The translations under genes and the position numbers were made by a program. The notes below the pieces were generated by a model. It saw nothing but the letters and a program-made list of their open reading frames with translations, had not been told where the DNA came from and did no database searches. Source: Alentia gelatinosa (taxonomy: Eukaryota > Annelida > Polychaeta > Phyllodocida > Polynoidae). From it: a stretch of 64,000 bases of DNA. Positions 18,485 through 29,794 of this stretch are shown here, piece after piece. Each line of letters opens with the position of its first letter. Within the stretch, counting starts at the first letter, position 1. The stretch is taken from assembly GCA_950022655.1 (NCBI GenBank), contig OX465587.1, positions 29,577,716-29,641,715 of the forward strand, in the 5' to 3' direction.

Positions 18485-20912
18485 CCTCAGGCACACCCTC
18501 ACCCTCAGTCACACCCTCACCCTCAGTCACATCCTCACCCTCAGACACAGCCTCACCCTCACTCACACCCTCACCCTCGATCACAACCTCACCCTCGTCC
18601 TCGGTCACACCCTCACCCTCAATCACGCCCTCACCCTCAGTCACGACCTCACCCTCAGTCACGCCCTCACCCTCAGTCACACCCTCACCCTCAGTCACAC
18701 CCTCACCCTCAGTCACACCCTCACCCTCAGTCACACCCTCACCCTCAGTCACACCCTCAACCTCAGTCACACCCTCACCCTCAGTCACACCCTCAGCCTC
18801 AGTCACACCCTCAGCCTCAGTCACACCCTCAGCCTCAGTCACACCCTCACCCTCAGTCACACCCTCAACCTCAGTCACACCCTCACCCTCAGTCACACCC
18901 TCAGCCTCAGTCACATCCTCAACCTCAGTCATACCCTCACCCTCAGTCACACCCTCACCCTCAGTCACACCCTCATCCTCAGTCACATCCTCACCCTCAG
19001 TTACAGCCTCATCCTCACACACACCCTAACCTTCAGTCACACCCTTATCCTCAGTCACACCCTCACCCTCAGTCACACCCTCACCCTCAGTCACACCCTC
19101 ACCCTCAGTCACAGCCTTACCCTCAGTCACACTCTCTCCCTGAGTCACATCCTCACCATCAGCCACACCCTCAACCTCAGACACACCCTCACCCTCAGTT
19201 ACAGCCTCACCCTAACACACACCCTCACCCTCAGTCACATCTTCAACCTCAGTCACACCCTAAACCTCAGACACACCCTCACCCGAAGTCACACCCTCAC
19301 CCTCAGACACAGCCTCACCCTCAGACACACTCTCACCCTCAGTCACAACCTCACCCTCAGTCACACCCTCAACCTCAGTCACACCCTCACCCTCAGTCAC
19401 ACCCTCACCCTCAGTCACATCCTCAACCTCAGTCACACCCTAAACCTCAGACACACCCTCACCCTCAGTCACATCCTCACCCTCAGACACACCCTCACCC
19501 TCAGTCACAACCTCACCCTCAGTCACAACCTCACCCTCAGTCACACCCTCAACCTCAGTCACACCCACACCCTCAGTCACACCCTCAACCTCAGTCACAT
19601 CGTCACCCTCAGCCACACCCTCACCCTCAGACACACCCTCACCCTCAGTCACATCCTCAACCTCAGTCACACCCTAAACCTCAGACACACCCTCACCCTC
19701 AGTCACACCCTCACCCGTCAGCCACATCCTCACCCTCAGTCACATTCTCACCCTCAGTCACAGCCTCACCCTCACACACACCCTAACCTTGAGTCACACC
19801 CTCACCCTCAGTCACACCCTCACCCTCAATCACACCCTCACCCTCAGTCACATCCTCAACCTCAGTCAAACCCTCACCCTCAGACACACCCTCACCCTCA
19901 GTCACATCCTCAACCTCAGTCACACCCTAAACCTTAGACACACCCTCACCCTCAGTCACACCCTCACCCTCAGACACACCCTCACCCTCAGTCACATCCT
20001 CACCCTCAGTCACATTCTCACCCTCAGTCACACCCTCACCCTCAGTCAAACCCTCACCCTCAGTCACATCCTCACCCTAAGTCACACCCTAACCCTCACA
20101 CACACCCTCACTCTCAGTCACACCCTCACCCTCACACACATCCTCACCCTCAGTCACACCCTCACCTTCACACACCCTCACCCTCACCATCAGTCACATC
20201 CTCACCCTCAGCCACACCCTCACCCTCAGACACAACCTCACCTTCAGTCACACCCTCACCCTCACACACATCCTCACTCTCACACACATCCTCACCCTCA
20301 GTCACACCCTCGACCTCAGTCACATCCTCATCCTCAGTCACAGCCTCACCCTCACACACACCCTAACCTTCAGTCACACCCTCACCCTTAGTCACACCCT
20401 CACCCTCAGTCACATCCTCACCCTCAGCCACACCCTCACCCTCAGACACACCCTCACCCTTAGTCACATCCTTAACCTCAGTCATACCTTAAACCTCAGA
20501 CACACCCTCACCCTCAGTCACACCCTCACCCTCAGACACAGCCTCACCCTCAGTCACAGCCTTACCCTCAGTCACACTCTCACCCTCACACACCCTCACC
20601 CTCAGACACAGCCTCAGCCTCACCCTCAGTCACACCTCACCCTCAGTCACACCCTCACTCTCACACACATCCTCACCCTCAGTCACACCCTCACCCTCAC
20701 ACACATCCTCACCCTCAGTCACACCCTCACCCTTACACACACCCTCACCCTCAGTCACACCCTCACCCTCACACACACCCTTACCCTCACCCTCAGTCAC
20801 ATCCTCACCCTCAGCCACACCTTCACCCTCACACACATCCTCACTCTCACACACATCCTTACCCTCAGTCACACCCTCACCCTCACCATCAGACACTTCC
20901 AAACCTTCAGTC
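18485..20912. repeat. 18-bp satellite CACACCCTCACCCTCAGT, about 2.4 kb
   Basis: Built from hexamer-like subunits with local variants (ATCCTCACC, AACCTCAGT, CCTAAACC). Because the period is a multiple of three, all frames stay open for long stretches, giving false ORFs (HTLTLS repeats on plus, TEGEGV repeats on minus). A second block of the same unit lies at 24385-24762. Confidence 0.95.
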
Positions 20913-20987
20913 GCTGCCTTGAACCCGCCCATCCATGGACCCTCCCACCTTCCTCTTTTGGACATTTTTGTTAGTTGTGACGCGGTG

Positions 20988-22223
20988 AGCCTCCTCCGGG
21001 CTTGGCCTTGACCTAGAATCACTATCTATATCTGAACAGGACAATTAGCTGATGACTGACTGGAGTTGATCACACATGCGCATTTCTCCTCCCACATGTC
21101 ACTCTCGCCCCAGATCTTTTGTGGTGCTAGTGCTGGCCAAGTCTCTGCCCCAACCCAAAGCCTGTTCCCTGGGTATCCACTAAAGACAGGGGAGACTAGC
21201 GAACATTTCAGATTCAAAACAAGGCAACTGTCAAAAAATTTCATGAGTATGAAAATATGTGAATTGTTAAAGGAGCCTCACAGACAATCCAGCTGGTTTT
21301 TTTTCATACTTAAACCATTTTATAATGGGAATCCACAGTTGATCAGTCTGCCCCTTCAGAGGAGCACATGGGCATTGTTGACAAAACCTAACCCTGCAAC
21401 ACATGAGGTGCTTTCCGCTGTAGAAAGTAATCCCAGAGACTGTGTCTGGTTTGACATAAATAATGAAAGAAATGAGAGTATTTTATTTACCATGTAAATA
21501 TGTTCATCTTTCTTTACCCAAATACCCCTCCCCCCAGAGCCCTCAGAATTAAGGATATTTAAAAAACTGGTGTAGGGGCCAGATTTGGGCCCAAACAGGC
21601 AGGTTGGGGCAGAGATACAAGCGACCGCAGGAAGTAGAGCCCAAGATCTCTGCTGGGAGAGTGCCTAGGTGTACACAGATAGGTGGTGACATCATCAAGT
21701 AACGCTGGTCACGTGCTCAGATACACAGGACTATGAGAGGTATGCCTGTCAGGCTAATCTGGGCCAGGTTTCTAACAAGCTGCATTCCGAGGATGGTTGA
21801 CGAGACAGTCTGAGACATTGACCGTCTGGTAAGATGGAGGCCAAGACGATAACAAGGAACACGTGGACATAAATTAAAGGCATAGAAGATAATTTGGCTT
21901 AAAAATTAAAACCCATCTCATTTTACAGAAAATTGAATGTGATGATTTTTAAGTATTGTAGAGCACATATATCTCACTTAAAAAATCAGAGGTCATCATG
22001 CTTGTTTTGGATTAAGAGAACAATATTGTGATTATATTACAATGTAATACAGTACAACCCCAGGTAAGTGGACACCCTCCGTTATGTGCCAAAGTGACCG
22101 CTTACACAGAGTAAAAACAAACATCTAATAGAGGAAACCATTCCGAGCAAAGGTGTCCATTAGGCAGGGTTCTACTTATACAGAAATCCAAAAAGGTTGA
22201 TTTTAACATAGAAAAACCTATGT
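20988..22223. mobile_element. Terminal-inverted-repeat element, copy 1, interrupted by element 2
   Basis: About 95 percent identical by eye to 25551-26800 (copy 2). It begins CCTCCTCCGGGCTTGGCC, lacks a 15-bp piece present in the copy 2 terminal repeat, and lacks about 22 bp near 21238. It carries the same nested TTAA MITE (from 21874), which stops at 22223 where element 2 begins. The right terminal repeat is lost. No ORF is conserved between the two copies. Confidence 0.75.
22050..22178. mobile_element. Small TA-flanked MITE, pogo/Tc1-like ends
   Basis: ACAGTACAACCCCAGGTAAG at one end and GGCAGGGTTCTACTT at the other are imperfect inverted repeats, with GTAAGTGGACACC / GTGTCCATTAGGC just inside. 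It is nested in the TTAA MITE here and in copy 2 (26644-26772), and is absent from the TTAA MITEs at 15693 and 28976. Confidence 0.6.
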
Positions 22224-22470
22224 CATTACCCCTAACCCTGAACACAAGAAGAGAGAGTCTAGAATGGGCTAAATAAAATTTATTTTAATTTTATGGGGAC
22301 CAATTAGACATGAGATATTAATACAGTGGTAAATAGTATATGAGTAGTACGAAGTAATACGTATATGTATTTGTATAATATGTATAAATATGTATTTGTA
22401 ATATGTATTTGTATAATATGTATAAAATAACCCCTATGAGAGTAGGAAAAAGAGGAGAGGGTGGGTGGGA
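22224..22470 (-). repeat. Split direct repeat B2 of element 2
   Basis: Outer copy of the B repeat, starting (plus strand) CATTACCCCTAACCCTGAAC, identical at 22660. It is shorter than B1 through loss of an AT-rich section. Confidence 0.75.
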
Positions 22471-22662
22471 GAAATTTGAAAGTATGTGCGGACGTGGTGA
22501 AGAACAGGAGCAGAATGAGATAGAAGCAAGTGTAGTGCTGCGCCACGTGACTGCGTGGTTCACGTGGCCTACACGAGGGGGCACGTAGGGAGCGCTAGTA
22601 GAGGGGGAGTGGACCAGGTGGAGCAATGACTGCCCCTGACCCTACGGCCATGGGCTACCCAT
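22470..22662 (-). repeat. Split direct repeat A2 of element 2
   Basis: Minus-strand reading begins ATGGGTAGCCCATGGCCG and continues with TCAGGGGCAGTCATTGC, matching the start of element 3 (62566 onward: ATGGTAAACCCATGG, then TCAGGGGTAATCATTGC). GC-rich with several CACGTG sites, so probably the promoter-bearing repeat. Confidence 0.7.
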
Positions 22663-23040
22663 TACCCCTAACCCTGAACACAAGAAGAGAGAGTCTAGAA
22701 TGGGCTAAATAAAATTTATCTTAATTTTATGAGGACCAATTAGACATGAGATATTAATACAGTGGTAAAAATATCGTAATGGATAAGAATATACATATTG
22801 GTAAATATGATATGATAAGGTAGTACATATTTGTAAATATGATACAATGAGATACATATTGGTAAATATGATATCAGATAAGAAGAAACATATGGATAAG
22901 ATACATATGGTAATTGAGAGGTGTCAATTATGGTATAAGTATATGAGTAGTACGAAGTAATACGTATATGTATTTGTATAATATGTATAAAATAACCCAA
23001 AAATCTATAAAATGAAGAGAGGTGGGTGGGAAAGATAAGT
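22660..23040 (-). repeat. Split direct repeat B1 of element 2
   Basis: Lies directly downstream of the recombinase stop. It shares its outer 105 bp and its inner AGTATATGAGTAGTACGAAG block with B2. Confidence 0.75.
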
Positions 23041-23046
23041 TCCTAA

Positions 23047-23973
23047 TCACTTATTTATGGAGACGATAAGTGAGTCGTTGACCGCAGTGGCATTAGAGTC
23101 TATGATGTAGCTCCTGTGGGCATTGGAGCGCCACCCCCCATACCGCTGGATCGACAGTTCTGGTACCCCTGCCTGAAAGGCCTGGGTAGCAGCGGCCTTT
23201 CTCTGGCTGTGGAGAGTGTAGGCCTTTTGGGGGTGGCCTGCCTTGGTGAGGAGTCTATCCCAGTGCCTAGATAGCGAGCGGGTTGTTATCGGGGACCTGT
23301 CCTCGTTCATGAGGAACAGGTCCTCCTCTGCGTGCGTTGGCACGGCTGCGACCATTTCCCTCACGACTGTGAGGGGGCATGTCCTCAGGTCCGCTGATGG
23401 CTGGAGGGCCACTCGTTTCTCCTCTCCAACACACTGGAGGTTCTTGGCTACCTTTATCCGTACAGGGATGTGACTTGACATGACCGCCACGTCCCAACGT
23501 GAGAGGTGCCGGACCGGATTGAATCTCTTTACCGTGGGAGGGGCAACCTCGCTTTGGCGAAGCACGGCATAATATAGCAGTAGGAAGGAAGCTCTCAGTG
23601 ATCGGTCAAGGGGCGTTGCCGTGAGGCCAGCGAGGATGCCCTTCAGTGCCTCCATGGGGATTGGAGGCTTGATGTTTGGCTGATAAGATTTGTCCCTCTT
23701 CATGGCGTGGAGGGCCCTCTTCACCCGTTTGTCCTCGGTCGCCGCGACGTTTCCCCCGGACAGCCATAAGTGCGACCGTAGGTGGGACAGGTGGTTCGCT
23801 ACGGTCGCGGGCGAGGGGGTGTGGTCCGTGACGTATTCCAGGTAAGCCGTTATGAAACTCACGGATGGTGACTGCGGGTCGGTACCCATCCTCCGGCAGA
23901 ACGCAAGGTAGGTCGATACGGCGCTCCGCTGGTTTGCGACCGTGCCTGGGGCACGAGCCGCGGTCTGTCGCAC
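23047..23973 (-). CDS. Tyrosine recombinase of element 2
   Basis: 308 residues from a GTG-initiated reading; the frame is open farther upstream (to at least about 24060), so the true start is probably earlier. Catalytic residues: R139 in YYAVLRQSEV, H255-x-x-R258 in LHSQRKAA, G280-W281 in RYGGW, and Y289 in AHRSYI. The N-terminal core-binding domain (VANQRSAVSTYLAFCRRMG, VANHLSHLRSHLW) is well preserved. It looks catalytically complete, but its element has lost the RT, so it could act only in trans or as a relic. It is clearly different in sequence from the recombinase at 4000-4965, so a second family is present. Confidence 0.9.
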   Translation of the reverse strand: MRQTAARAPGTVANQRSAVSTYLAFCRRMGTDPQSPSVSFITAYLEYVTDHTPSPATVANHLSHLRSHLWLSGGNVAATEDKRVKRALHAMKRDKSYQPNIKPPIPMEALKGILAGLTATPLDRSLRASFLLLYYAVLRQSEVAPPTVKRFNPVRHLSRWDVAVMSSHIPVRIKVAKNLQCVGEEKRVALQPSADLRTCPLTVVREMVAAVPTHAEEDLFLMNEDRSPITTRSLSRHWDRLLTKAGHPQKAYTLHSQRKAAATQAFQAGVPELSIQRYGGWRSNAHRSYIIDSNATAVNDSLIVSINK

Positions 23974-24100
23974 AGATGCCCTCTGCTGGAGAGAGAGTAG
24001 CGCCGGATCTGCAGGAAAGCCGGAGAATAGGGACGAATGAGGCCTTGTTGCACGGTATTATGGAGACTAGATTCTGGAATGACATGTAATGGGCGGCATT

Positions 24101-24382
24101 TCAATAGTCTCTCGAGGTGAGGTGGGACCGATTGAGTGCGTCCGCGACCGAGTTGAGGACCCCCGGAATGTGAGTGTAGACCAGCTCGACCTGTAGTTTA
24201 GCTTGGACCATCCATGCCTGGCGGGTGCACTTGGCGAGGTCTTTGTTGTGTGGCTTCAGTGCCTGGACGGTCCCCATATTGTCACAAAATACCTCGACCC
24301 GTGTGCCTCGGTCCCGGTCCATGAGGAAGGTATTTAGGGCATAGATCGTATATATTGCCTCCAACTCCGATATGCAGTTCAC
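24101..24382 (-). pseudogene. RNase H C-terminal part of element 2, cut by satellite
   Basis: The 94 codons include NCISELEAIY (catalytic Glu), VEVFCDNMGTVQAL (catalytic Asp) and YTHIPGVLNSVADALNR (His and final Asp), the usual DIRS/Ngaro RNase H pattern. The frame stops at 24101, about 40 bases before the recombinase reading becomes recognisable, in another frame. Upstream of 24382 the codons run straight into the 18-bp satellite, so the N-terminal Asp and all of RT are gone. It is the remnant of a polyprotein, not a gene with its own start. Confidence 0.85.
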
Positions 24383-24384
24383 GG

Positions 24385-24762
24385 GGTCACATCCTCACCC
24401 TCAGTAACACCCTCAACCTCAGTCACACCCTCACCCTCAGTCGCACCCTCACCCTCAGTCACACCCTCACCCTCAGTCACACCCTCACCCTCAGTCACAC
24501 CCTCACCTTCAGTCACACCCTCTCCCTCAGTCACACCCTCATCCTCAGTCACACCCTCACCCTCAGACACCACCCACAGCCTCAGTCACATCCTTACCCT
24601 CAGTCACACCCTCACCCTCAGTCACACCCTCACCTCAGTCACATCCTCACCCTCAGTCACACCCTCACCCTCAGTCACACCCTCACCCTCAGTCACACAC
24701 TCACCCTCAGTCACACACTCACCCTCAGACACCCCCCTCATCCTCAGTCACATATTGTCTGT
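24385..24762. repeat. 18-bp satellite, second block
   Basis: Same CACACCCTCACCCTCAGT unit and orientation as 18485-20912, about 20 copies. It abuts the RNase H fragment on the left. Confidence 0.95.
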
Positions 24763-24777
24763 CTCTTATAAGACGGA

Positions 24778-25444
24778 TGTTGGACTGTTGTAAAACTGAT
24801 TTGACACTCTTGTGAGACGTTAGTATTTATGTTGATTCTCCTACTTCTTGATTCTGTGATATTATGATATTATGTACCAGGCCCTACTGTATTTCATCAA
24901 TATAAGCTTGGTAAATGTTTTGAGTGTGATACAACTTTAAGAGATCTGATGTGTTGCCCCTTTAAAAGATCCGGTTGGGTGCACTGGTCGGTGTGTGACC
25001 AGCCAAAAGGAGAGAGCCAGAGCAGCGCCCACCCTCCACCTGGTAAAACCCTGGTACAGTGAGGAGACCGGGTACATGGTTTCTGGCTGGCTGGTAACCC
25101 ACGGCTTCTAGGTGTTGTCCTGTATCCTGTATTTTTCTACCACTCTAATAGAGGACTCAGAGGGTTGCTGGCTGGTAACAGAGATACTAGGTGTTGGCCT
25201 GTATCCTGTATTTTCCTACCACTCTAATAGAGGACTCAGAGGGTTGTTGGCTGGTAACAGAGATACTATGCGTTGGCCTTTCACCTATATTTCCCTAGCA
25301 CTCTGTTAGAGGACTCAGAGGGTGGCTTGTTTCCCCCACACCAAACCTGGATGCTGAGTCCCACTGTATACCACTTCTGATATTAATTGAATAAATGGTC
25401 ACAAGTATCTAATCAGAGTTAGCCACAGTGCTTCCTTTGTTACA
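24778..25444 (+). repeat. Possible solo LTR with three internal 78-bp repeats
   Basis: A TGTTGGACTG start and a CTTTGTTACA end fit the TG...CA rule, and AATAAA stands at 25389, about 55 bp before the end. Inside, a 78-bp unit (CTAATAGAGGACTCAGAGGG) repeats three times at 25140-25325. No primer-binding site, polypurine tract or target duplication is seen, so this remains tentative. Confidence 0.3.
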
Positions 25445-25550
25445 CTGTTCCGTCAAAGCCGGATGTTCATCGCCGCCATGTTTATAACTAAACGTGCATG
25501 CTCCAAGTGTCTTTTATTTTTCTAAATCTAAAGCCTTAAGCAGCCCGTAA

Positions 25551-27376
25551 GCCTCCTCCGGGGCTTGGCCTTGACCTAGAATCACTATCTATATCTGAAC
25601 AGTCCTTGTATAACCAGGACAATTAGCTGATGACTGACCGGAGTTGATCACGCATGCGCATGTCTCCTCCCACGTGTCACTCTCCCCCCAGATCTTTCTC
25701 GGTGCTAGTGCTGGTCAAGTCTCTGCCCCAACCCAAAGCCTGTTCCCTAGGTATCCACTAAAGACAGGGGAGACTAGCGAACATTTCAGATTCAAAACAA
25801 GGCAACTGTCAAAAATTATACAAGTCAAACAACTCACATATCATGAGTATGGAAATATGTGAATTGTTAAAGGAGCCTCACAGACAATCCAGCTGTTTCC
25901 TTTTCATACTTAAACCACTTTATTATGGGAATCCACAGTTGATCAGTCTGCCCCTTCAGAGGAACACATGGGCATTGCTGACAAAACCAAACCCTGCAAC
26001 ACATGAGGTGCTTTCCACTGTAGAAAGTAATCCCAGAGACTGTGTCTGGTTTGACATGAATAATAAAAGAAATGATAGTATTTTATTTACCATGTAAATA
26101 TGTTCATCTCTCTTTACCCAAATAACCCCCCCCCCCACCAAGCCCTCAGAATTGGGGATATTTAAAAAACTGGTGTAGGGGCCAGATTTTGGCCCAAACA
26201 GGCAGGTTGGGGCAGAGATTCAAGCGACCGCAGGAAGTAGAGCCCAAGATCTCTGCTGGGAGAGTGCCCACATGTACACAGATAGGTGGTGACATCATCA
26301 AGTCATGCTGGTCACGTGCTCAGATACACAGGGCAATGAGAGGTATGCCTGTCAGGCTAATCTGGGCCAGGTTTCTAACAAGCTGCATTCCGAGGATGGT
26401 TGACGAGACAGTCTGAGACATTGACCGTCTGGTTACATGGAGGCCAAGACGGTAACAAGAAAACATGAACGTAGATTAAAGGCATAGCGGAGAATTTGGC
26501 GTAAAAATTAAAACCATGTCATTTTACTGAAAATTGAATATGATGATTAAGAATTGTAGAGCATATATATCTCACTTAAAAAATCAGAGGTCATCATGCT
26601 TGTTTTGGATTAAGAGAACAATATGATGATTATATTACAATATAATAGAGTACAACCCCGGGTAAGCGGACACCCTTCGTTCCGGGCAAAGTGACCGCTT
26701 ACACAGAGTAAAAACAAACATCTAATAGAGGAAACCATTCTGAGCAAAGGTGACCATTAGGCAGGGTTCTACTTTTAACATAGAAAAACCCATGTCATTT
26801 TCCTCATACTTTCACAGAATATAGTACATATGTAGTACTACTTATTTAGGTTTTAGAAATGATAGGTAACATACATTGTTTTTGGACGAATTAAAGAAAT
26901 TCATATTTTCCAGTATATTTCCTGTGTAAATCAAGTAAATGTAAATTGGCCTTTTTTACTGATTCATTTTGAAGAAGCTGGACAAACTGTCAAATCAACT
27001 CATTAAAAATTAGAATAAATCTCAAGGAACCAGTTTTAACTGATCATTGTCAGTATTTGAAAATCACTAGGCGGCGCCACAGTGTATTGTAAGATATCCC
27101 TTTAAGACCATAACGAGGGACACATGGTTTGTTCGTCTTTAAGGAATTAGCCTGGAACTCTATGTCTCATTGTTATACATATAGAAGGTAAAGCTCCGAT
27201 GTAAATATTCCGTGTTGGGAGACTCACTCATACCAGCTAACTGCTGAAGATTGTCCCAAAGAAAATAAAGAATTTAAAAAAAAAGAAGAAAAAAAAGTCA
27301 TCAGCTAATTGTCCTAGTTATACAAGGACTGTTCAGATATAGATGTGACAACAGGTGAAGGTCGAGCCCGGAGGTG
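25551..27376. mobile_element. Terminal-inverted-repeat element, copy 2, complete, about 1.8 kb
   Basis: The left 85 bp (CCTCCTCCGGGGCTTGGCC ... CTATATCTGAACAGTCC ... CAATTAGCTGATGAC) recur inverted at 27299-27376 (GTCATCAGCTAATTGTCC ... GGACTGTTCAGATATAG ... CGAGCCCGGAGG). No transposase ORF is seen, so it is non-autonomous. It contains the TTAA MITE at 26476-27105 and a retroposon-like A-rich tail at 27262-27296. The flanking sequences give no convincing target duplication. Confidence 0.7.
26476..27105. mobile_element. TTAA-flanked MITE with nested pogo-like MITE
   Basis: TTAAAGGCATAGCGG at the left and GTAAGATATCCCTTTAA at the right, TTAA on both sides. The insert at about 26644-26772 (AGAGTACAACCCCGGGTAAG to GCAGGGTTCTACTTT) makes it about 100 bp longer than the copy at 15693. 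This uninterrupted copy also shows the empty site of element 2. Confidence 0.75.
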
Positions 27377-27565
27377 TCTGTTAGGCCTTTTAATCTAGAC
27401 TAGACGATCCCATAGCACCTGACGATCAGGGGTCGTCGACGACTATAGGCCGCGCAACCATTTTGGAGATTGAATACTAGTTATTTTTGACTTGATATAA
27501 AAGATTTCTAAAACTTAGGCTGTAAAAAGATATACAGGCTTGCAAAAGATACCGTATTAATATAG

Positions 27566-27830
27566 AACGTCCTGACCATGCTGTACAAGTCACAGAATGA
27601 GATGTTGATTTAAGGTTTACACGGAATGAAGCATTGATGCCGAGTTTCGTACAAACCGTAAATTACCATCGTGTTCTGTGACTTATATATATACACTATA
27701 TACCCGAAATTTAAAAAAACTATTTTATTTGGCTTAAAAACCAATATTTTAATGAAGGTGTATGGAAAGGTAGTCCTATTTTCCTGTACGGATTGTGAAA
27801 CGAGGCGTGTGTCTGAGTCCCTGTAAATTT
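27566..27830. repeat. Foldback family CGTCCTGACCATGC, copy 1
   Basis: AACGTCCTGACCATGCTGTA at 27566 and the imperfect mirror up to about 27690. The following ATTTGGCTTAAAAACCAATA and GTGTATGGAAAGGTAGTCC also follow copy 3 (43850-43900) and, in reverse, precede copy 2 (38163-38307). Confidence 0.65.
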
Positions 27831-28104
27831 TTCCTCAGAAATCACATGGACATGAAATTAAATCCCCATACACCACTGATTTTTTAGGATGGATTTTTTG
27901 GAAAACTATTTTCCTGTACGGACCACTGGATACCTTTATTGTACTCACAGTAGAAGTCCAAATGGACTGTTTTGTTATCAAAATAGAAAAATAGCATAAA
28001 AAATGTTTTTGTGATATCTGCCATATGTCAAGGCACTGTCCTGGTACGCAGAACATGGAGACAAAAGGCTCAGAAATGATGCACTATTTTTATATTCTCA
28101 CATG
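27831..28104. other. No recognised feature
   Basis: Short AT-rich stretch. A TTTTCCTGTACGGA phrase at 27778 recurs at 27908; otherwise nothing. Confidence 0.3.
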
Positions 28105-28382
28105 CGCTCGGATATTACTGCGCGTCAACTCCTCGGATCATACAATCGCATGTATCTGAAACCAGTCAATATTGTGTAGGTATGTGCCTGGTTTGTATTA
28201 CTTATTTGGTTAATAAAACATATCTATATGCGCCTGGTATTTCCATACAGAGTTCATATATAGGTTCACTATGGACACTTTGTATTAGGTGGATAATAGA
28301 TATCTGTATGCGCCGGGTATGTCCATACAGAGTTCCCATAGGCTTGCTATGGACACTTTGTATTAGGTGGATAATAGATACA
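28105..28382. repeat. Half foldback and tandem module ends (GGACACTTTGTATTAGGTGG)
   Basis: 28105-28172 is the right arm of the ATCTGAAACCAGTC foldback. Two tandem units of about 85 bp follow (GTCCATACAGAGTTCCCATA, then CTATGGACACTTTGTATTAG and GTGGATAATAGATA), interrupted at 28383 by the next unit and resumed at 28688-28750. Confidence 0.65.
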
Positions 28383-28383
28383 T

Positions 28384-28687
28384 TTATCCTACCCCTAATA
28401 TAAAATCACATAGGCTTAACATTGGGTTTCCGTATGCCACGCTGACTGGCATACGGAGTTTTATATGCCACTAGTGGCATACAGCATTGTTATCACGTAA
28501 TATTCCAAAATCGAGGTGATAGAGTAGGATAAAATCAAAACCTGATTCGTTTTAATCTTGGCCACCGCATTCCACTCCTGAAGTTTTGGCTCCGGACTTC
28601 ACTCGGCTTCGCCTCATGAAGTCACTTTGCCAAACTCCAGTCGTGGAATACGGTGGCCAAGATTAAACCTCATCCAGTTTTACGATA
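28384..28687 (+). mobile_element. Two-part unit: TTATCCTACCCC module plus CTGGATGA foldback, copy 1
   Basis: Module A 28384-28534 (TTATCCTACCCCTAATATAA to GAGTAGGATAAAA) contains small palindromes around TATGCCACTAGTGGCATA. The foldback 28535-28687 has arms TTTTAATCTTGGCCACC / GGTGGCCAAGATTAAACC and tip ACTTCA-CTCGGCTTCGCCTCA-TGAAGT. It is inserted into a tandem module array (flanks 28319-28382 and 28688-28750 share GTATGTCCATACAGAGTTCC). Other copies: 31075-31378, 39241-39544, 45405-45668, 50550-50844, partial at 10429, 35694 and 62165. Confidence 0.85.
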
Positions 28688-28975
28688 GTATGTCCATACA
28701 GAGTTCCCATAGGCTTACTATGGACACTTTGTATTAGGTGGATATACAGAAAAGGGTCTACATCTATGATCCTAAATTATTAAGCGAACCCCTGGACTGT
28801 CTAAACTTTAGAATAGATAATTGACTCGGATTTCTTTGGCCAGGTTCACCAATGTGTTACGGTGCATCCAGTTCAGGTGTTCCTGTACTAGCTATATCTA
28901 AGGTACTATTGAGGTGATATAAAATGGCACACCAAATTAGATTTTGAATACCAAAGAACACTATGCAGGTATTGC

Positions 28976-29655
28976 TTAAAGGCATATCCTACAATTCACA
29001 GTGGCGCCACCTGGTGATTTTGAAATGTTGTCAATTATTAGTTAAACCTTGGTTTCTTTTATTCATTCTAAGTGTAATTGAGTAAATTCAATATTTTGTC
29101 ACGTTTATCCAATTTTAATAGGTAAAATAGGCCAATTTATATTTGCATGATTTACATAGGAAATGTACTGAAAAATATGAATTTCTTTAATTCCTTCCAA
29201 AAAAAGGACGGTGACCTATGGTTTTTAAAACCTAAATAAGTAGTACTATATATGTACCATATTCTTTGAAAATTTGAAGAAAATTACATGGGTTTTACTG
29301 TGTATAAAAATACTTTTTCAAATTGCTTCTAAATCCACAAAAAAACATATAGGCTGATTATGGTGTATATATTTTATTATGGGATTTGATTAACATCGAG
29401 ATTTGGGGTGGGGGGGATTTCAGTATTATTTTGCAACGTTTTGTCCCAGGCTTCAGGCAATATTTGTTGTTACTTTTTAGAATTTCTAATATATTCTATA
29501 TCATAATATTAATCTATAAATCAAAAACTAGCACGGTGACCCCCGATTTCTAAGTTAGATATGTGTTCCACAACACTTGGAGATTATCATCTTAAATTTT
29601 CAGCAAATTGACATGGGTTTTAATTTTCAAGCCAAATTGTCCGATATGCCTTTAA
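28976..29655. mobile_element. TTAA-flanked MITE, complete, reversed copy
   Basis: TTAAAGGCATATCCTACAAT at the left and TTGTCCGATATGCCTTTAA at the right; 680 bp. It contains CAGTGGCGCCACCTGGTG near the left end. A G-rich patch (GGGGTGGGGGGG, 29405-29416) in the middle distinguishes this copy. Confidence 0.8.
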
Positions 29656-29794
29656 GCAGGCAGATGAGATGAGAAACCAGCCTGTGGAAAAATGCCTATT
29701 GTCTCGCATCTATTGTCTCATCTCTATTTACATACCTGACCATATTGTCTCAAGTCTATTTGTGTATCTGACCACATGGCAGCCGCCCTTTCAT

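Larger units (their letters stand above)
22224..24384 (-). mobile_element. Truncated YR retrotransposon (element 2): RNase H, recombinase, B1-A2-B2
   Basis: Read on the minus strand: the end of RNase H (24382-24101), tyrosine recombinase (to 23047), B1 (about 23040-22660), A2 (about 22660-22470) and B2 (about 22470-22224). B1 and B2 share over 100 bp almost unchanged (for example GAAGAGAGAGTCTAGAATGG at both). B1 has about 140 bp more of AT-rich TAYATAT repeats. Both B repeats end in the core ATG (plus strand CAT at 22224 and 22660). A2 matches the A1 of element 3. A1, Gag and most of RT are absent; the 18-bp satellite starts inside the RNase H coding region at about 24385. Confidence 0.85.

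Noticed and set aside
18423..20391. Long open frames (up to 504 codons) of HTLTLS or TEGEGV repeats
   Set aside because: They follow from an 18-bp satellite whose period is a multiple of three; open in several frames and on both strands, with no start context or domain.
21066..21497. 143-codon frame in copy 1 of the TIR element
   Set aside because: The second copy (25644-26097) is broken by a 22-bp difference in the middle, so the frame is not conserved and depends on a deletion.
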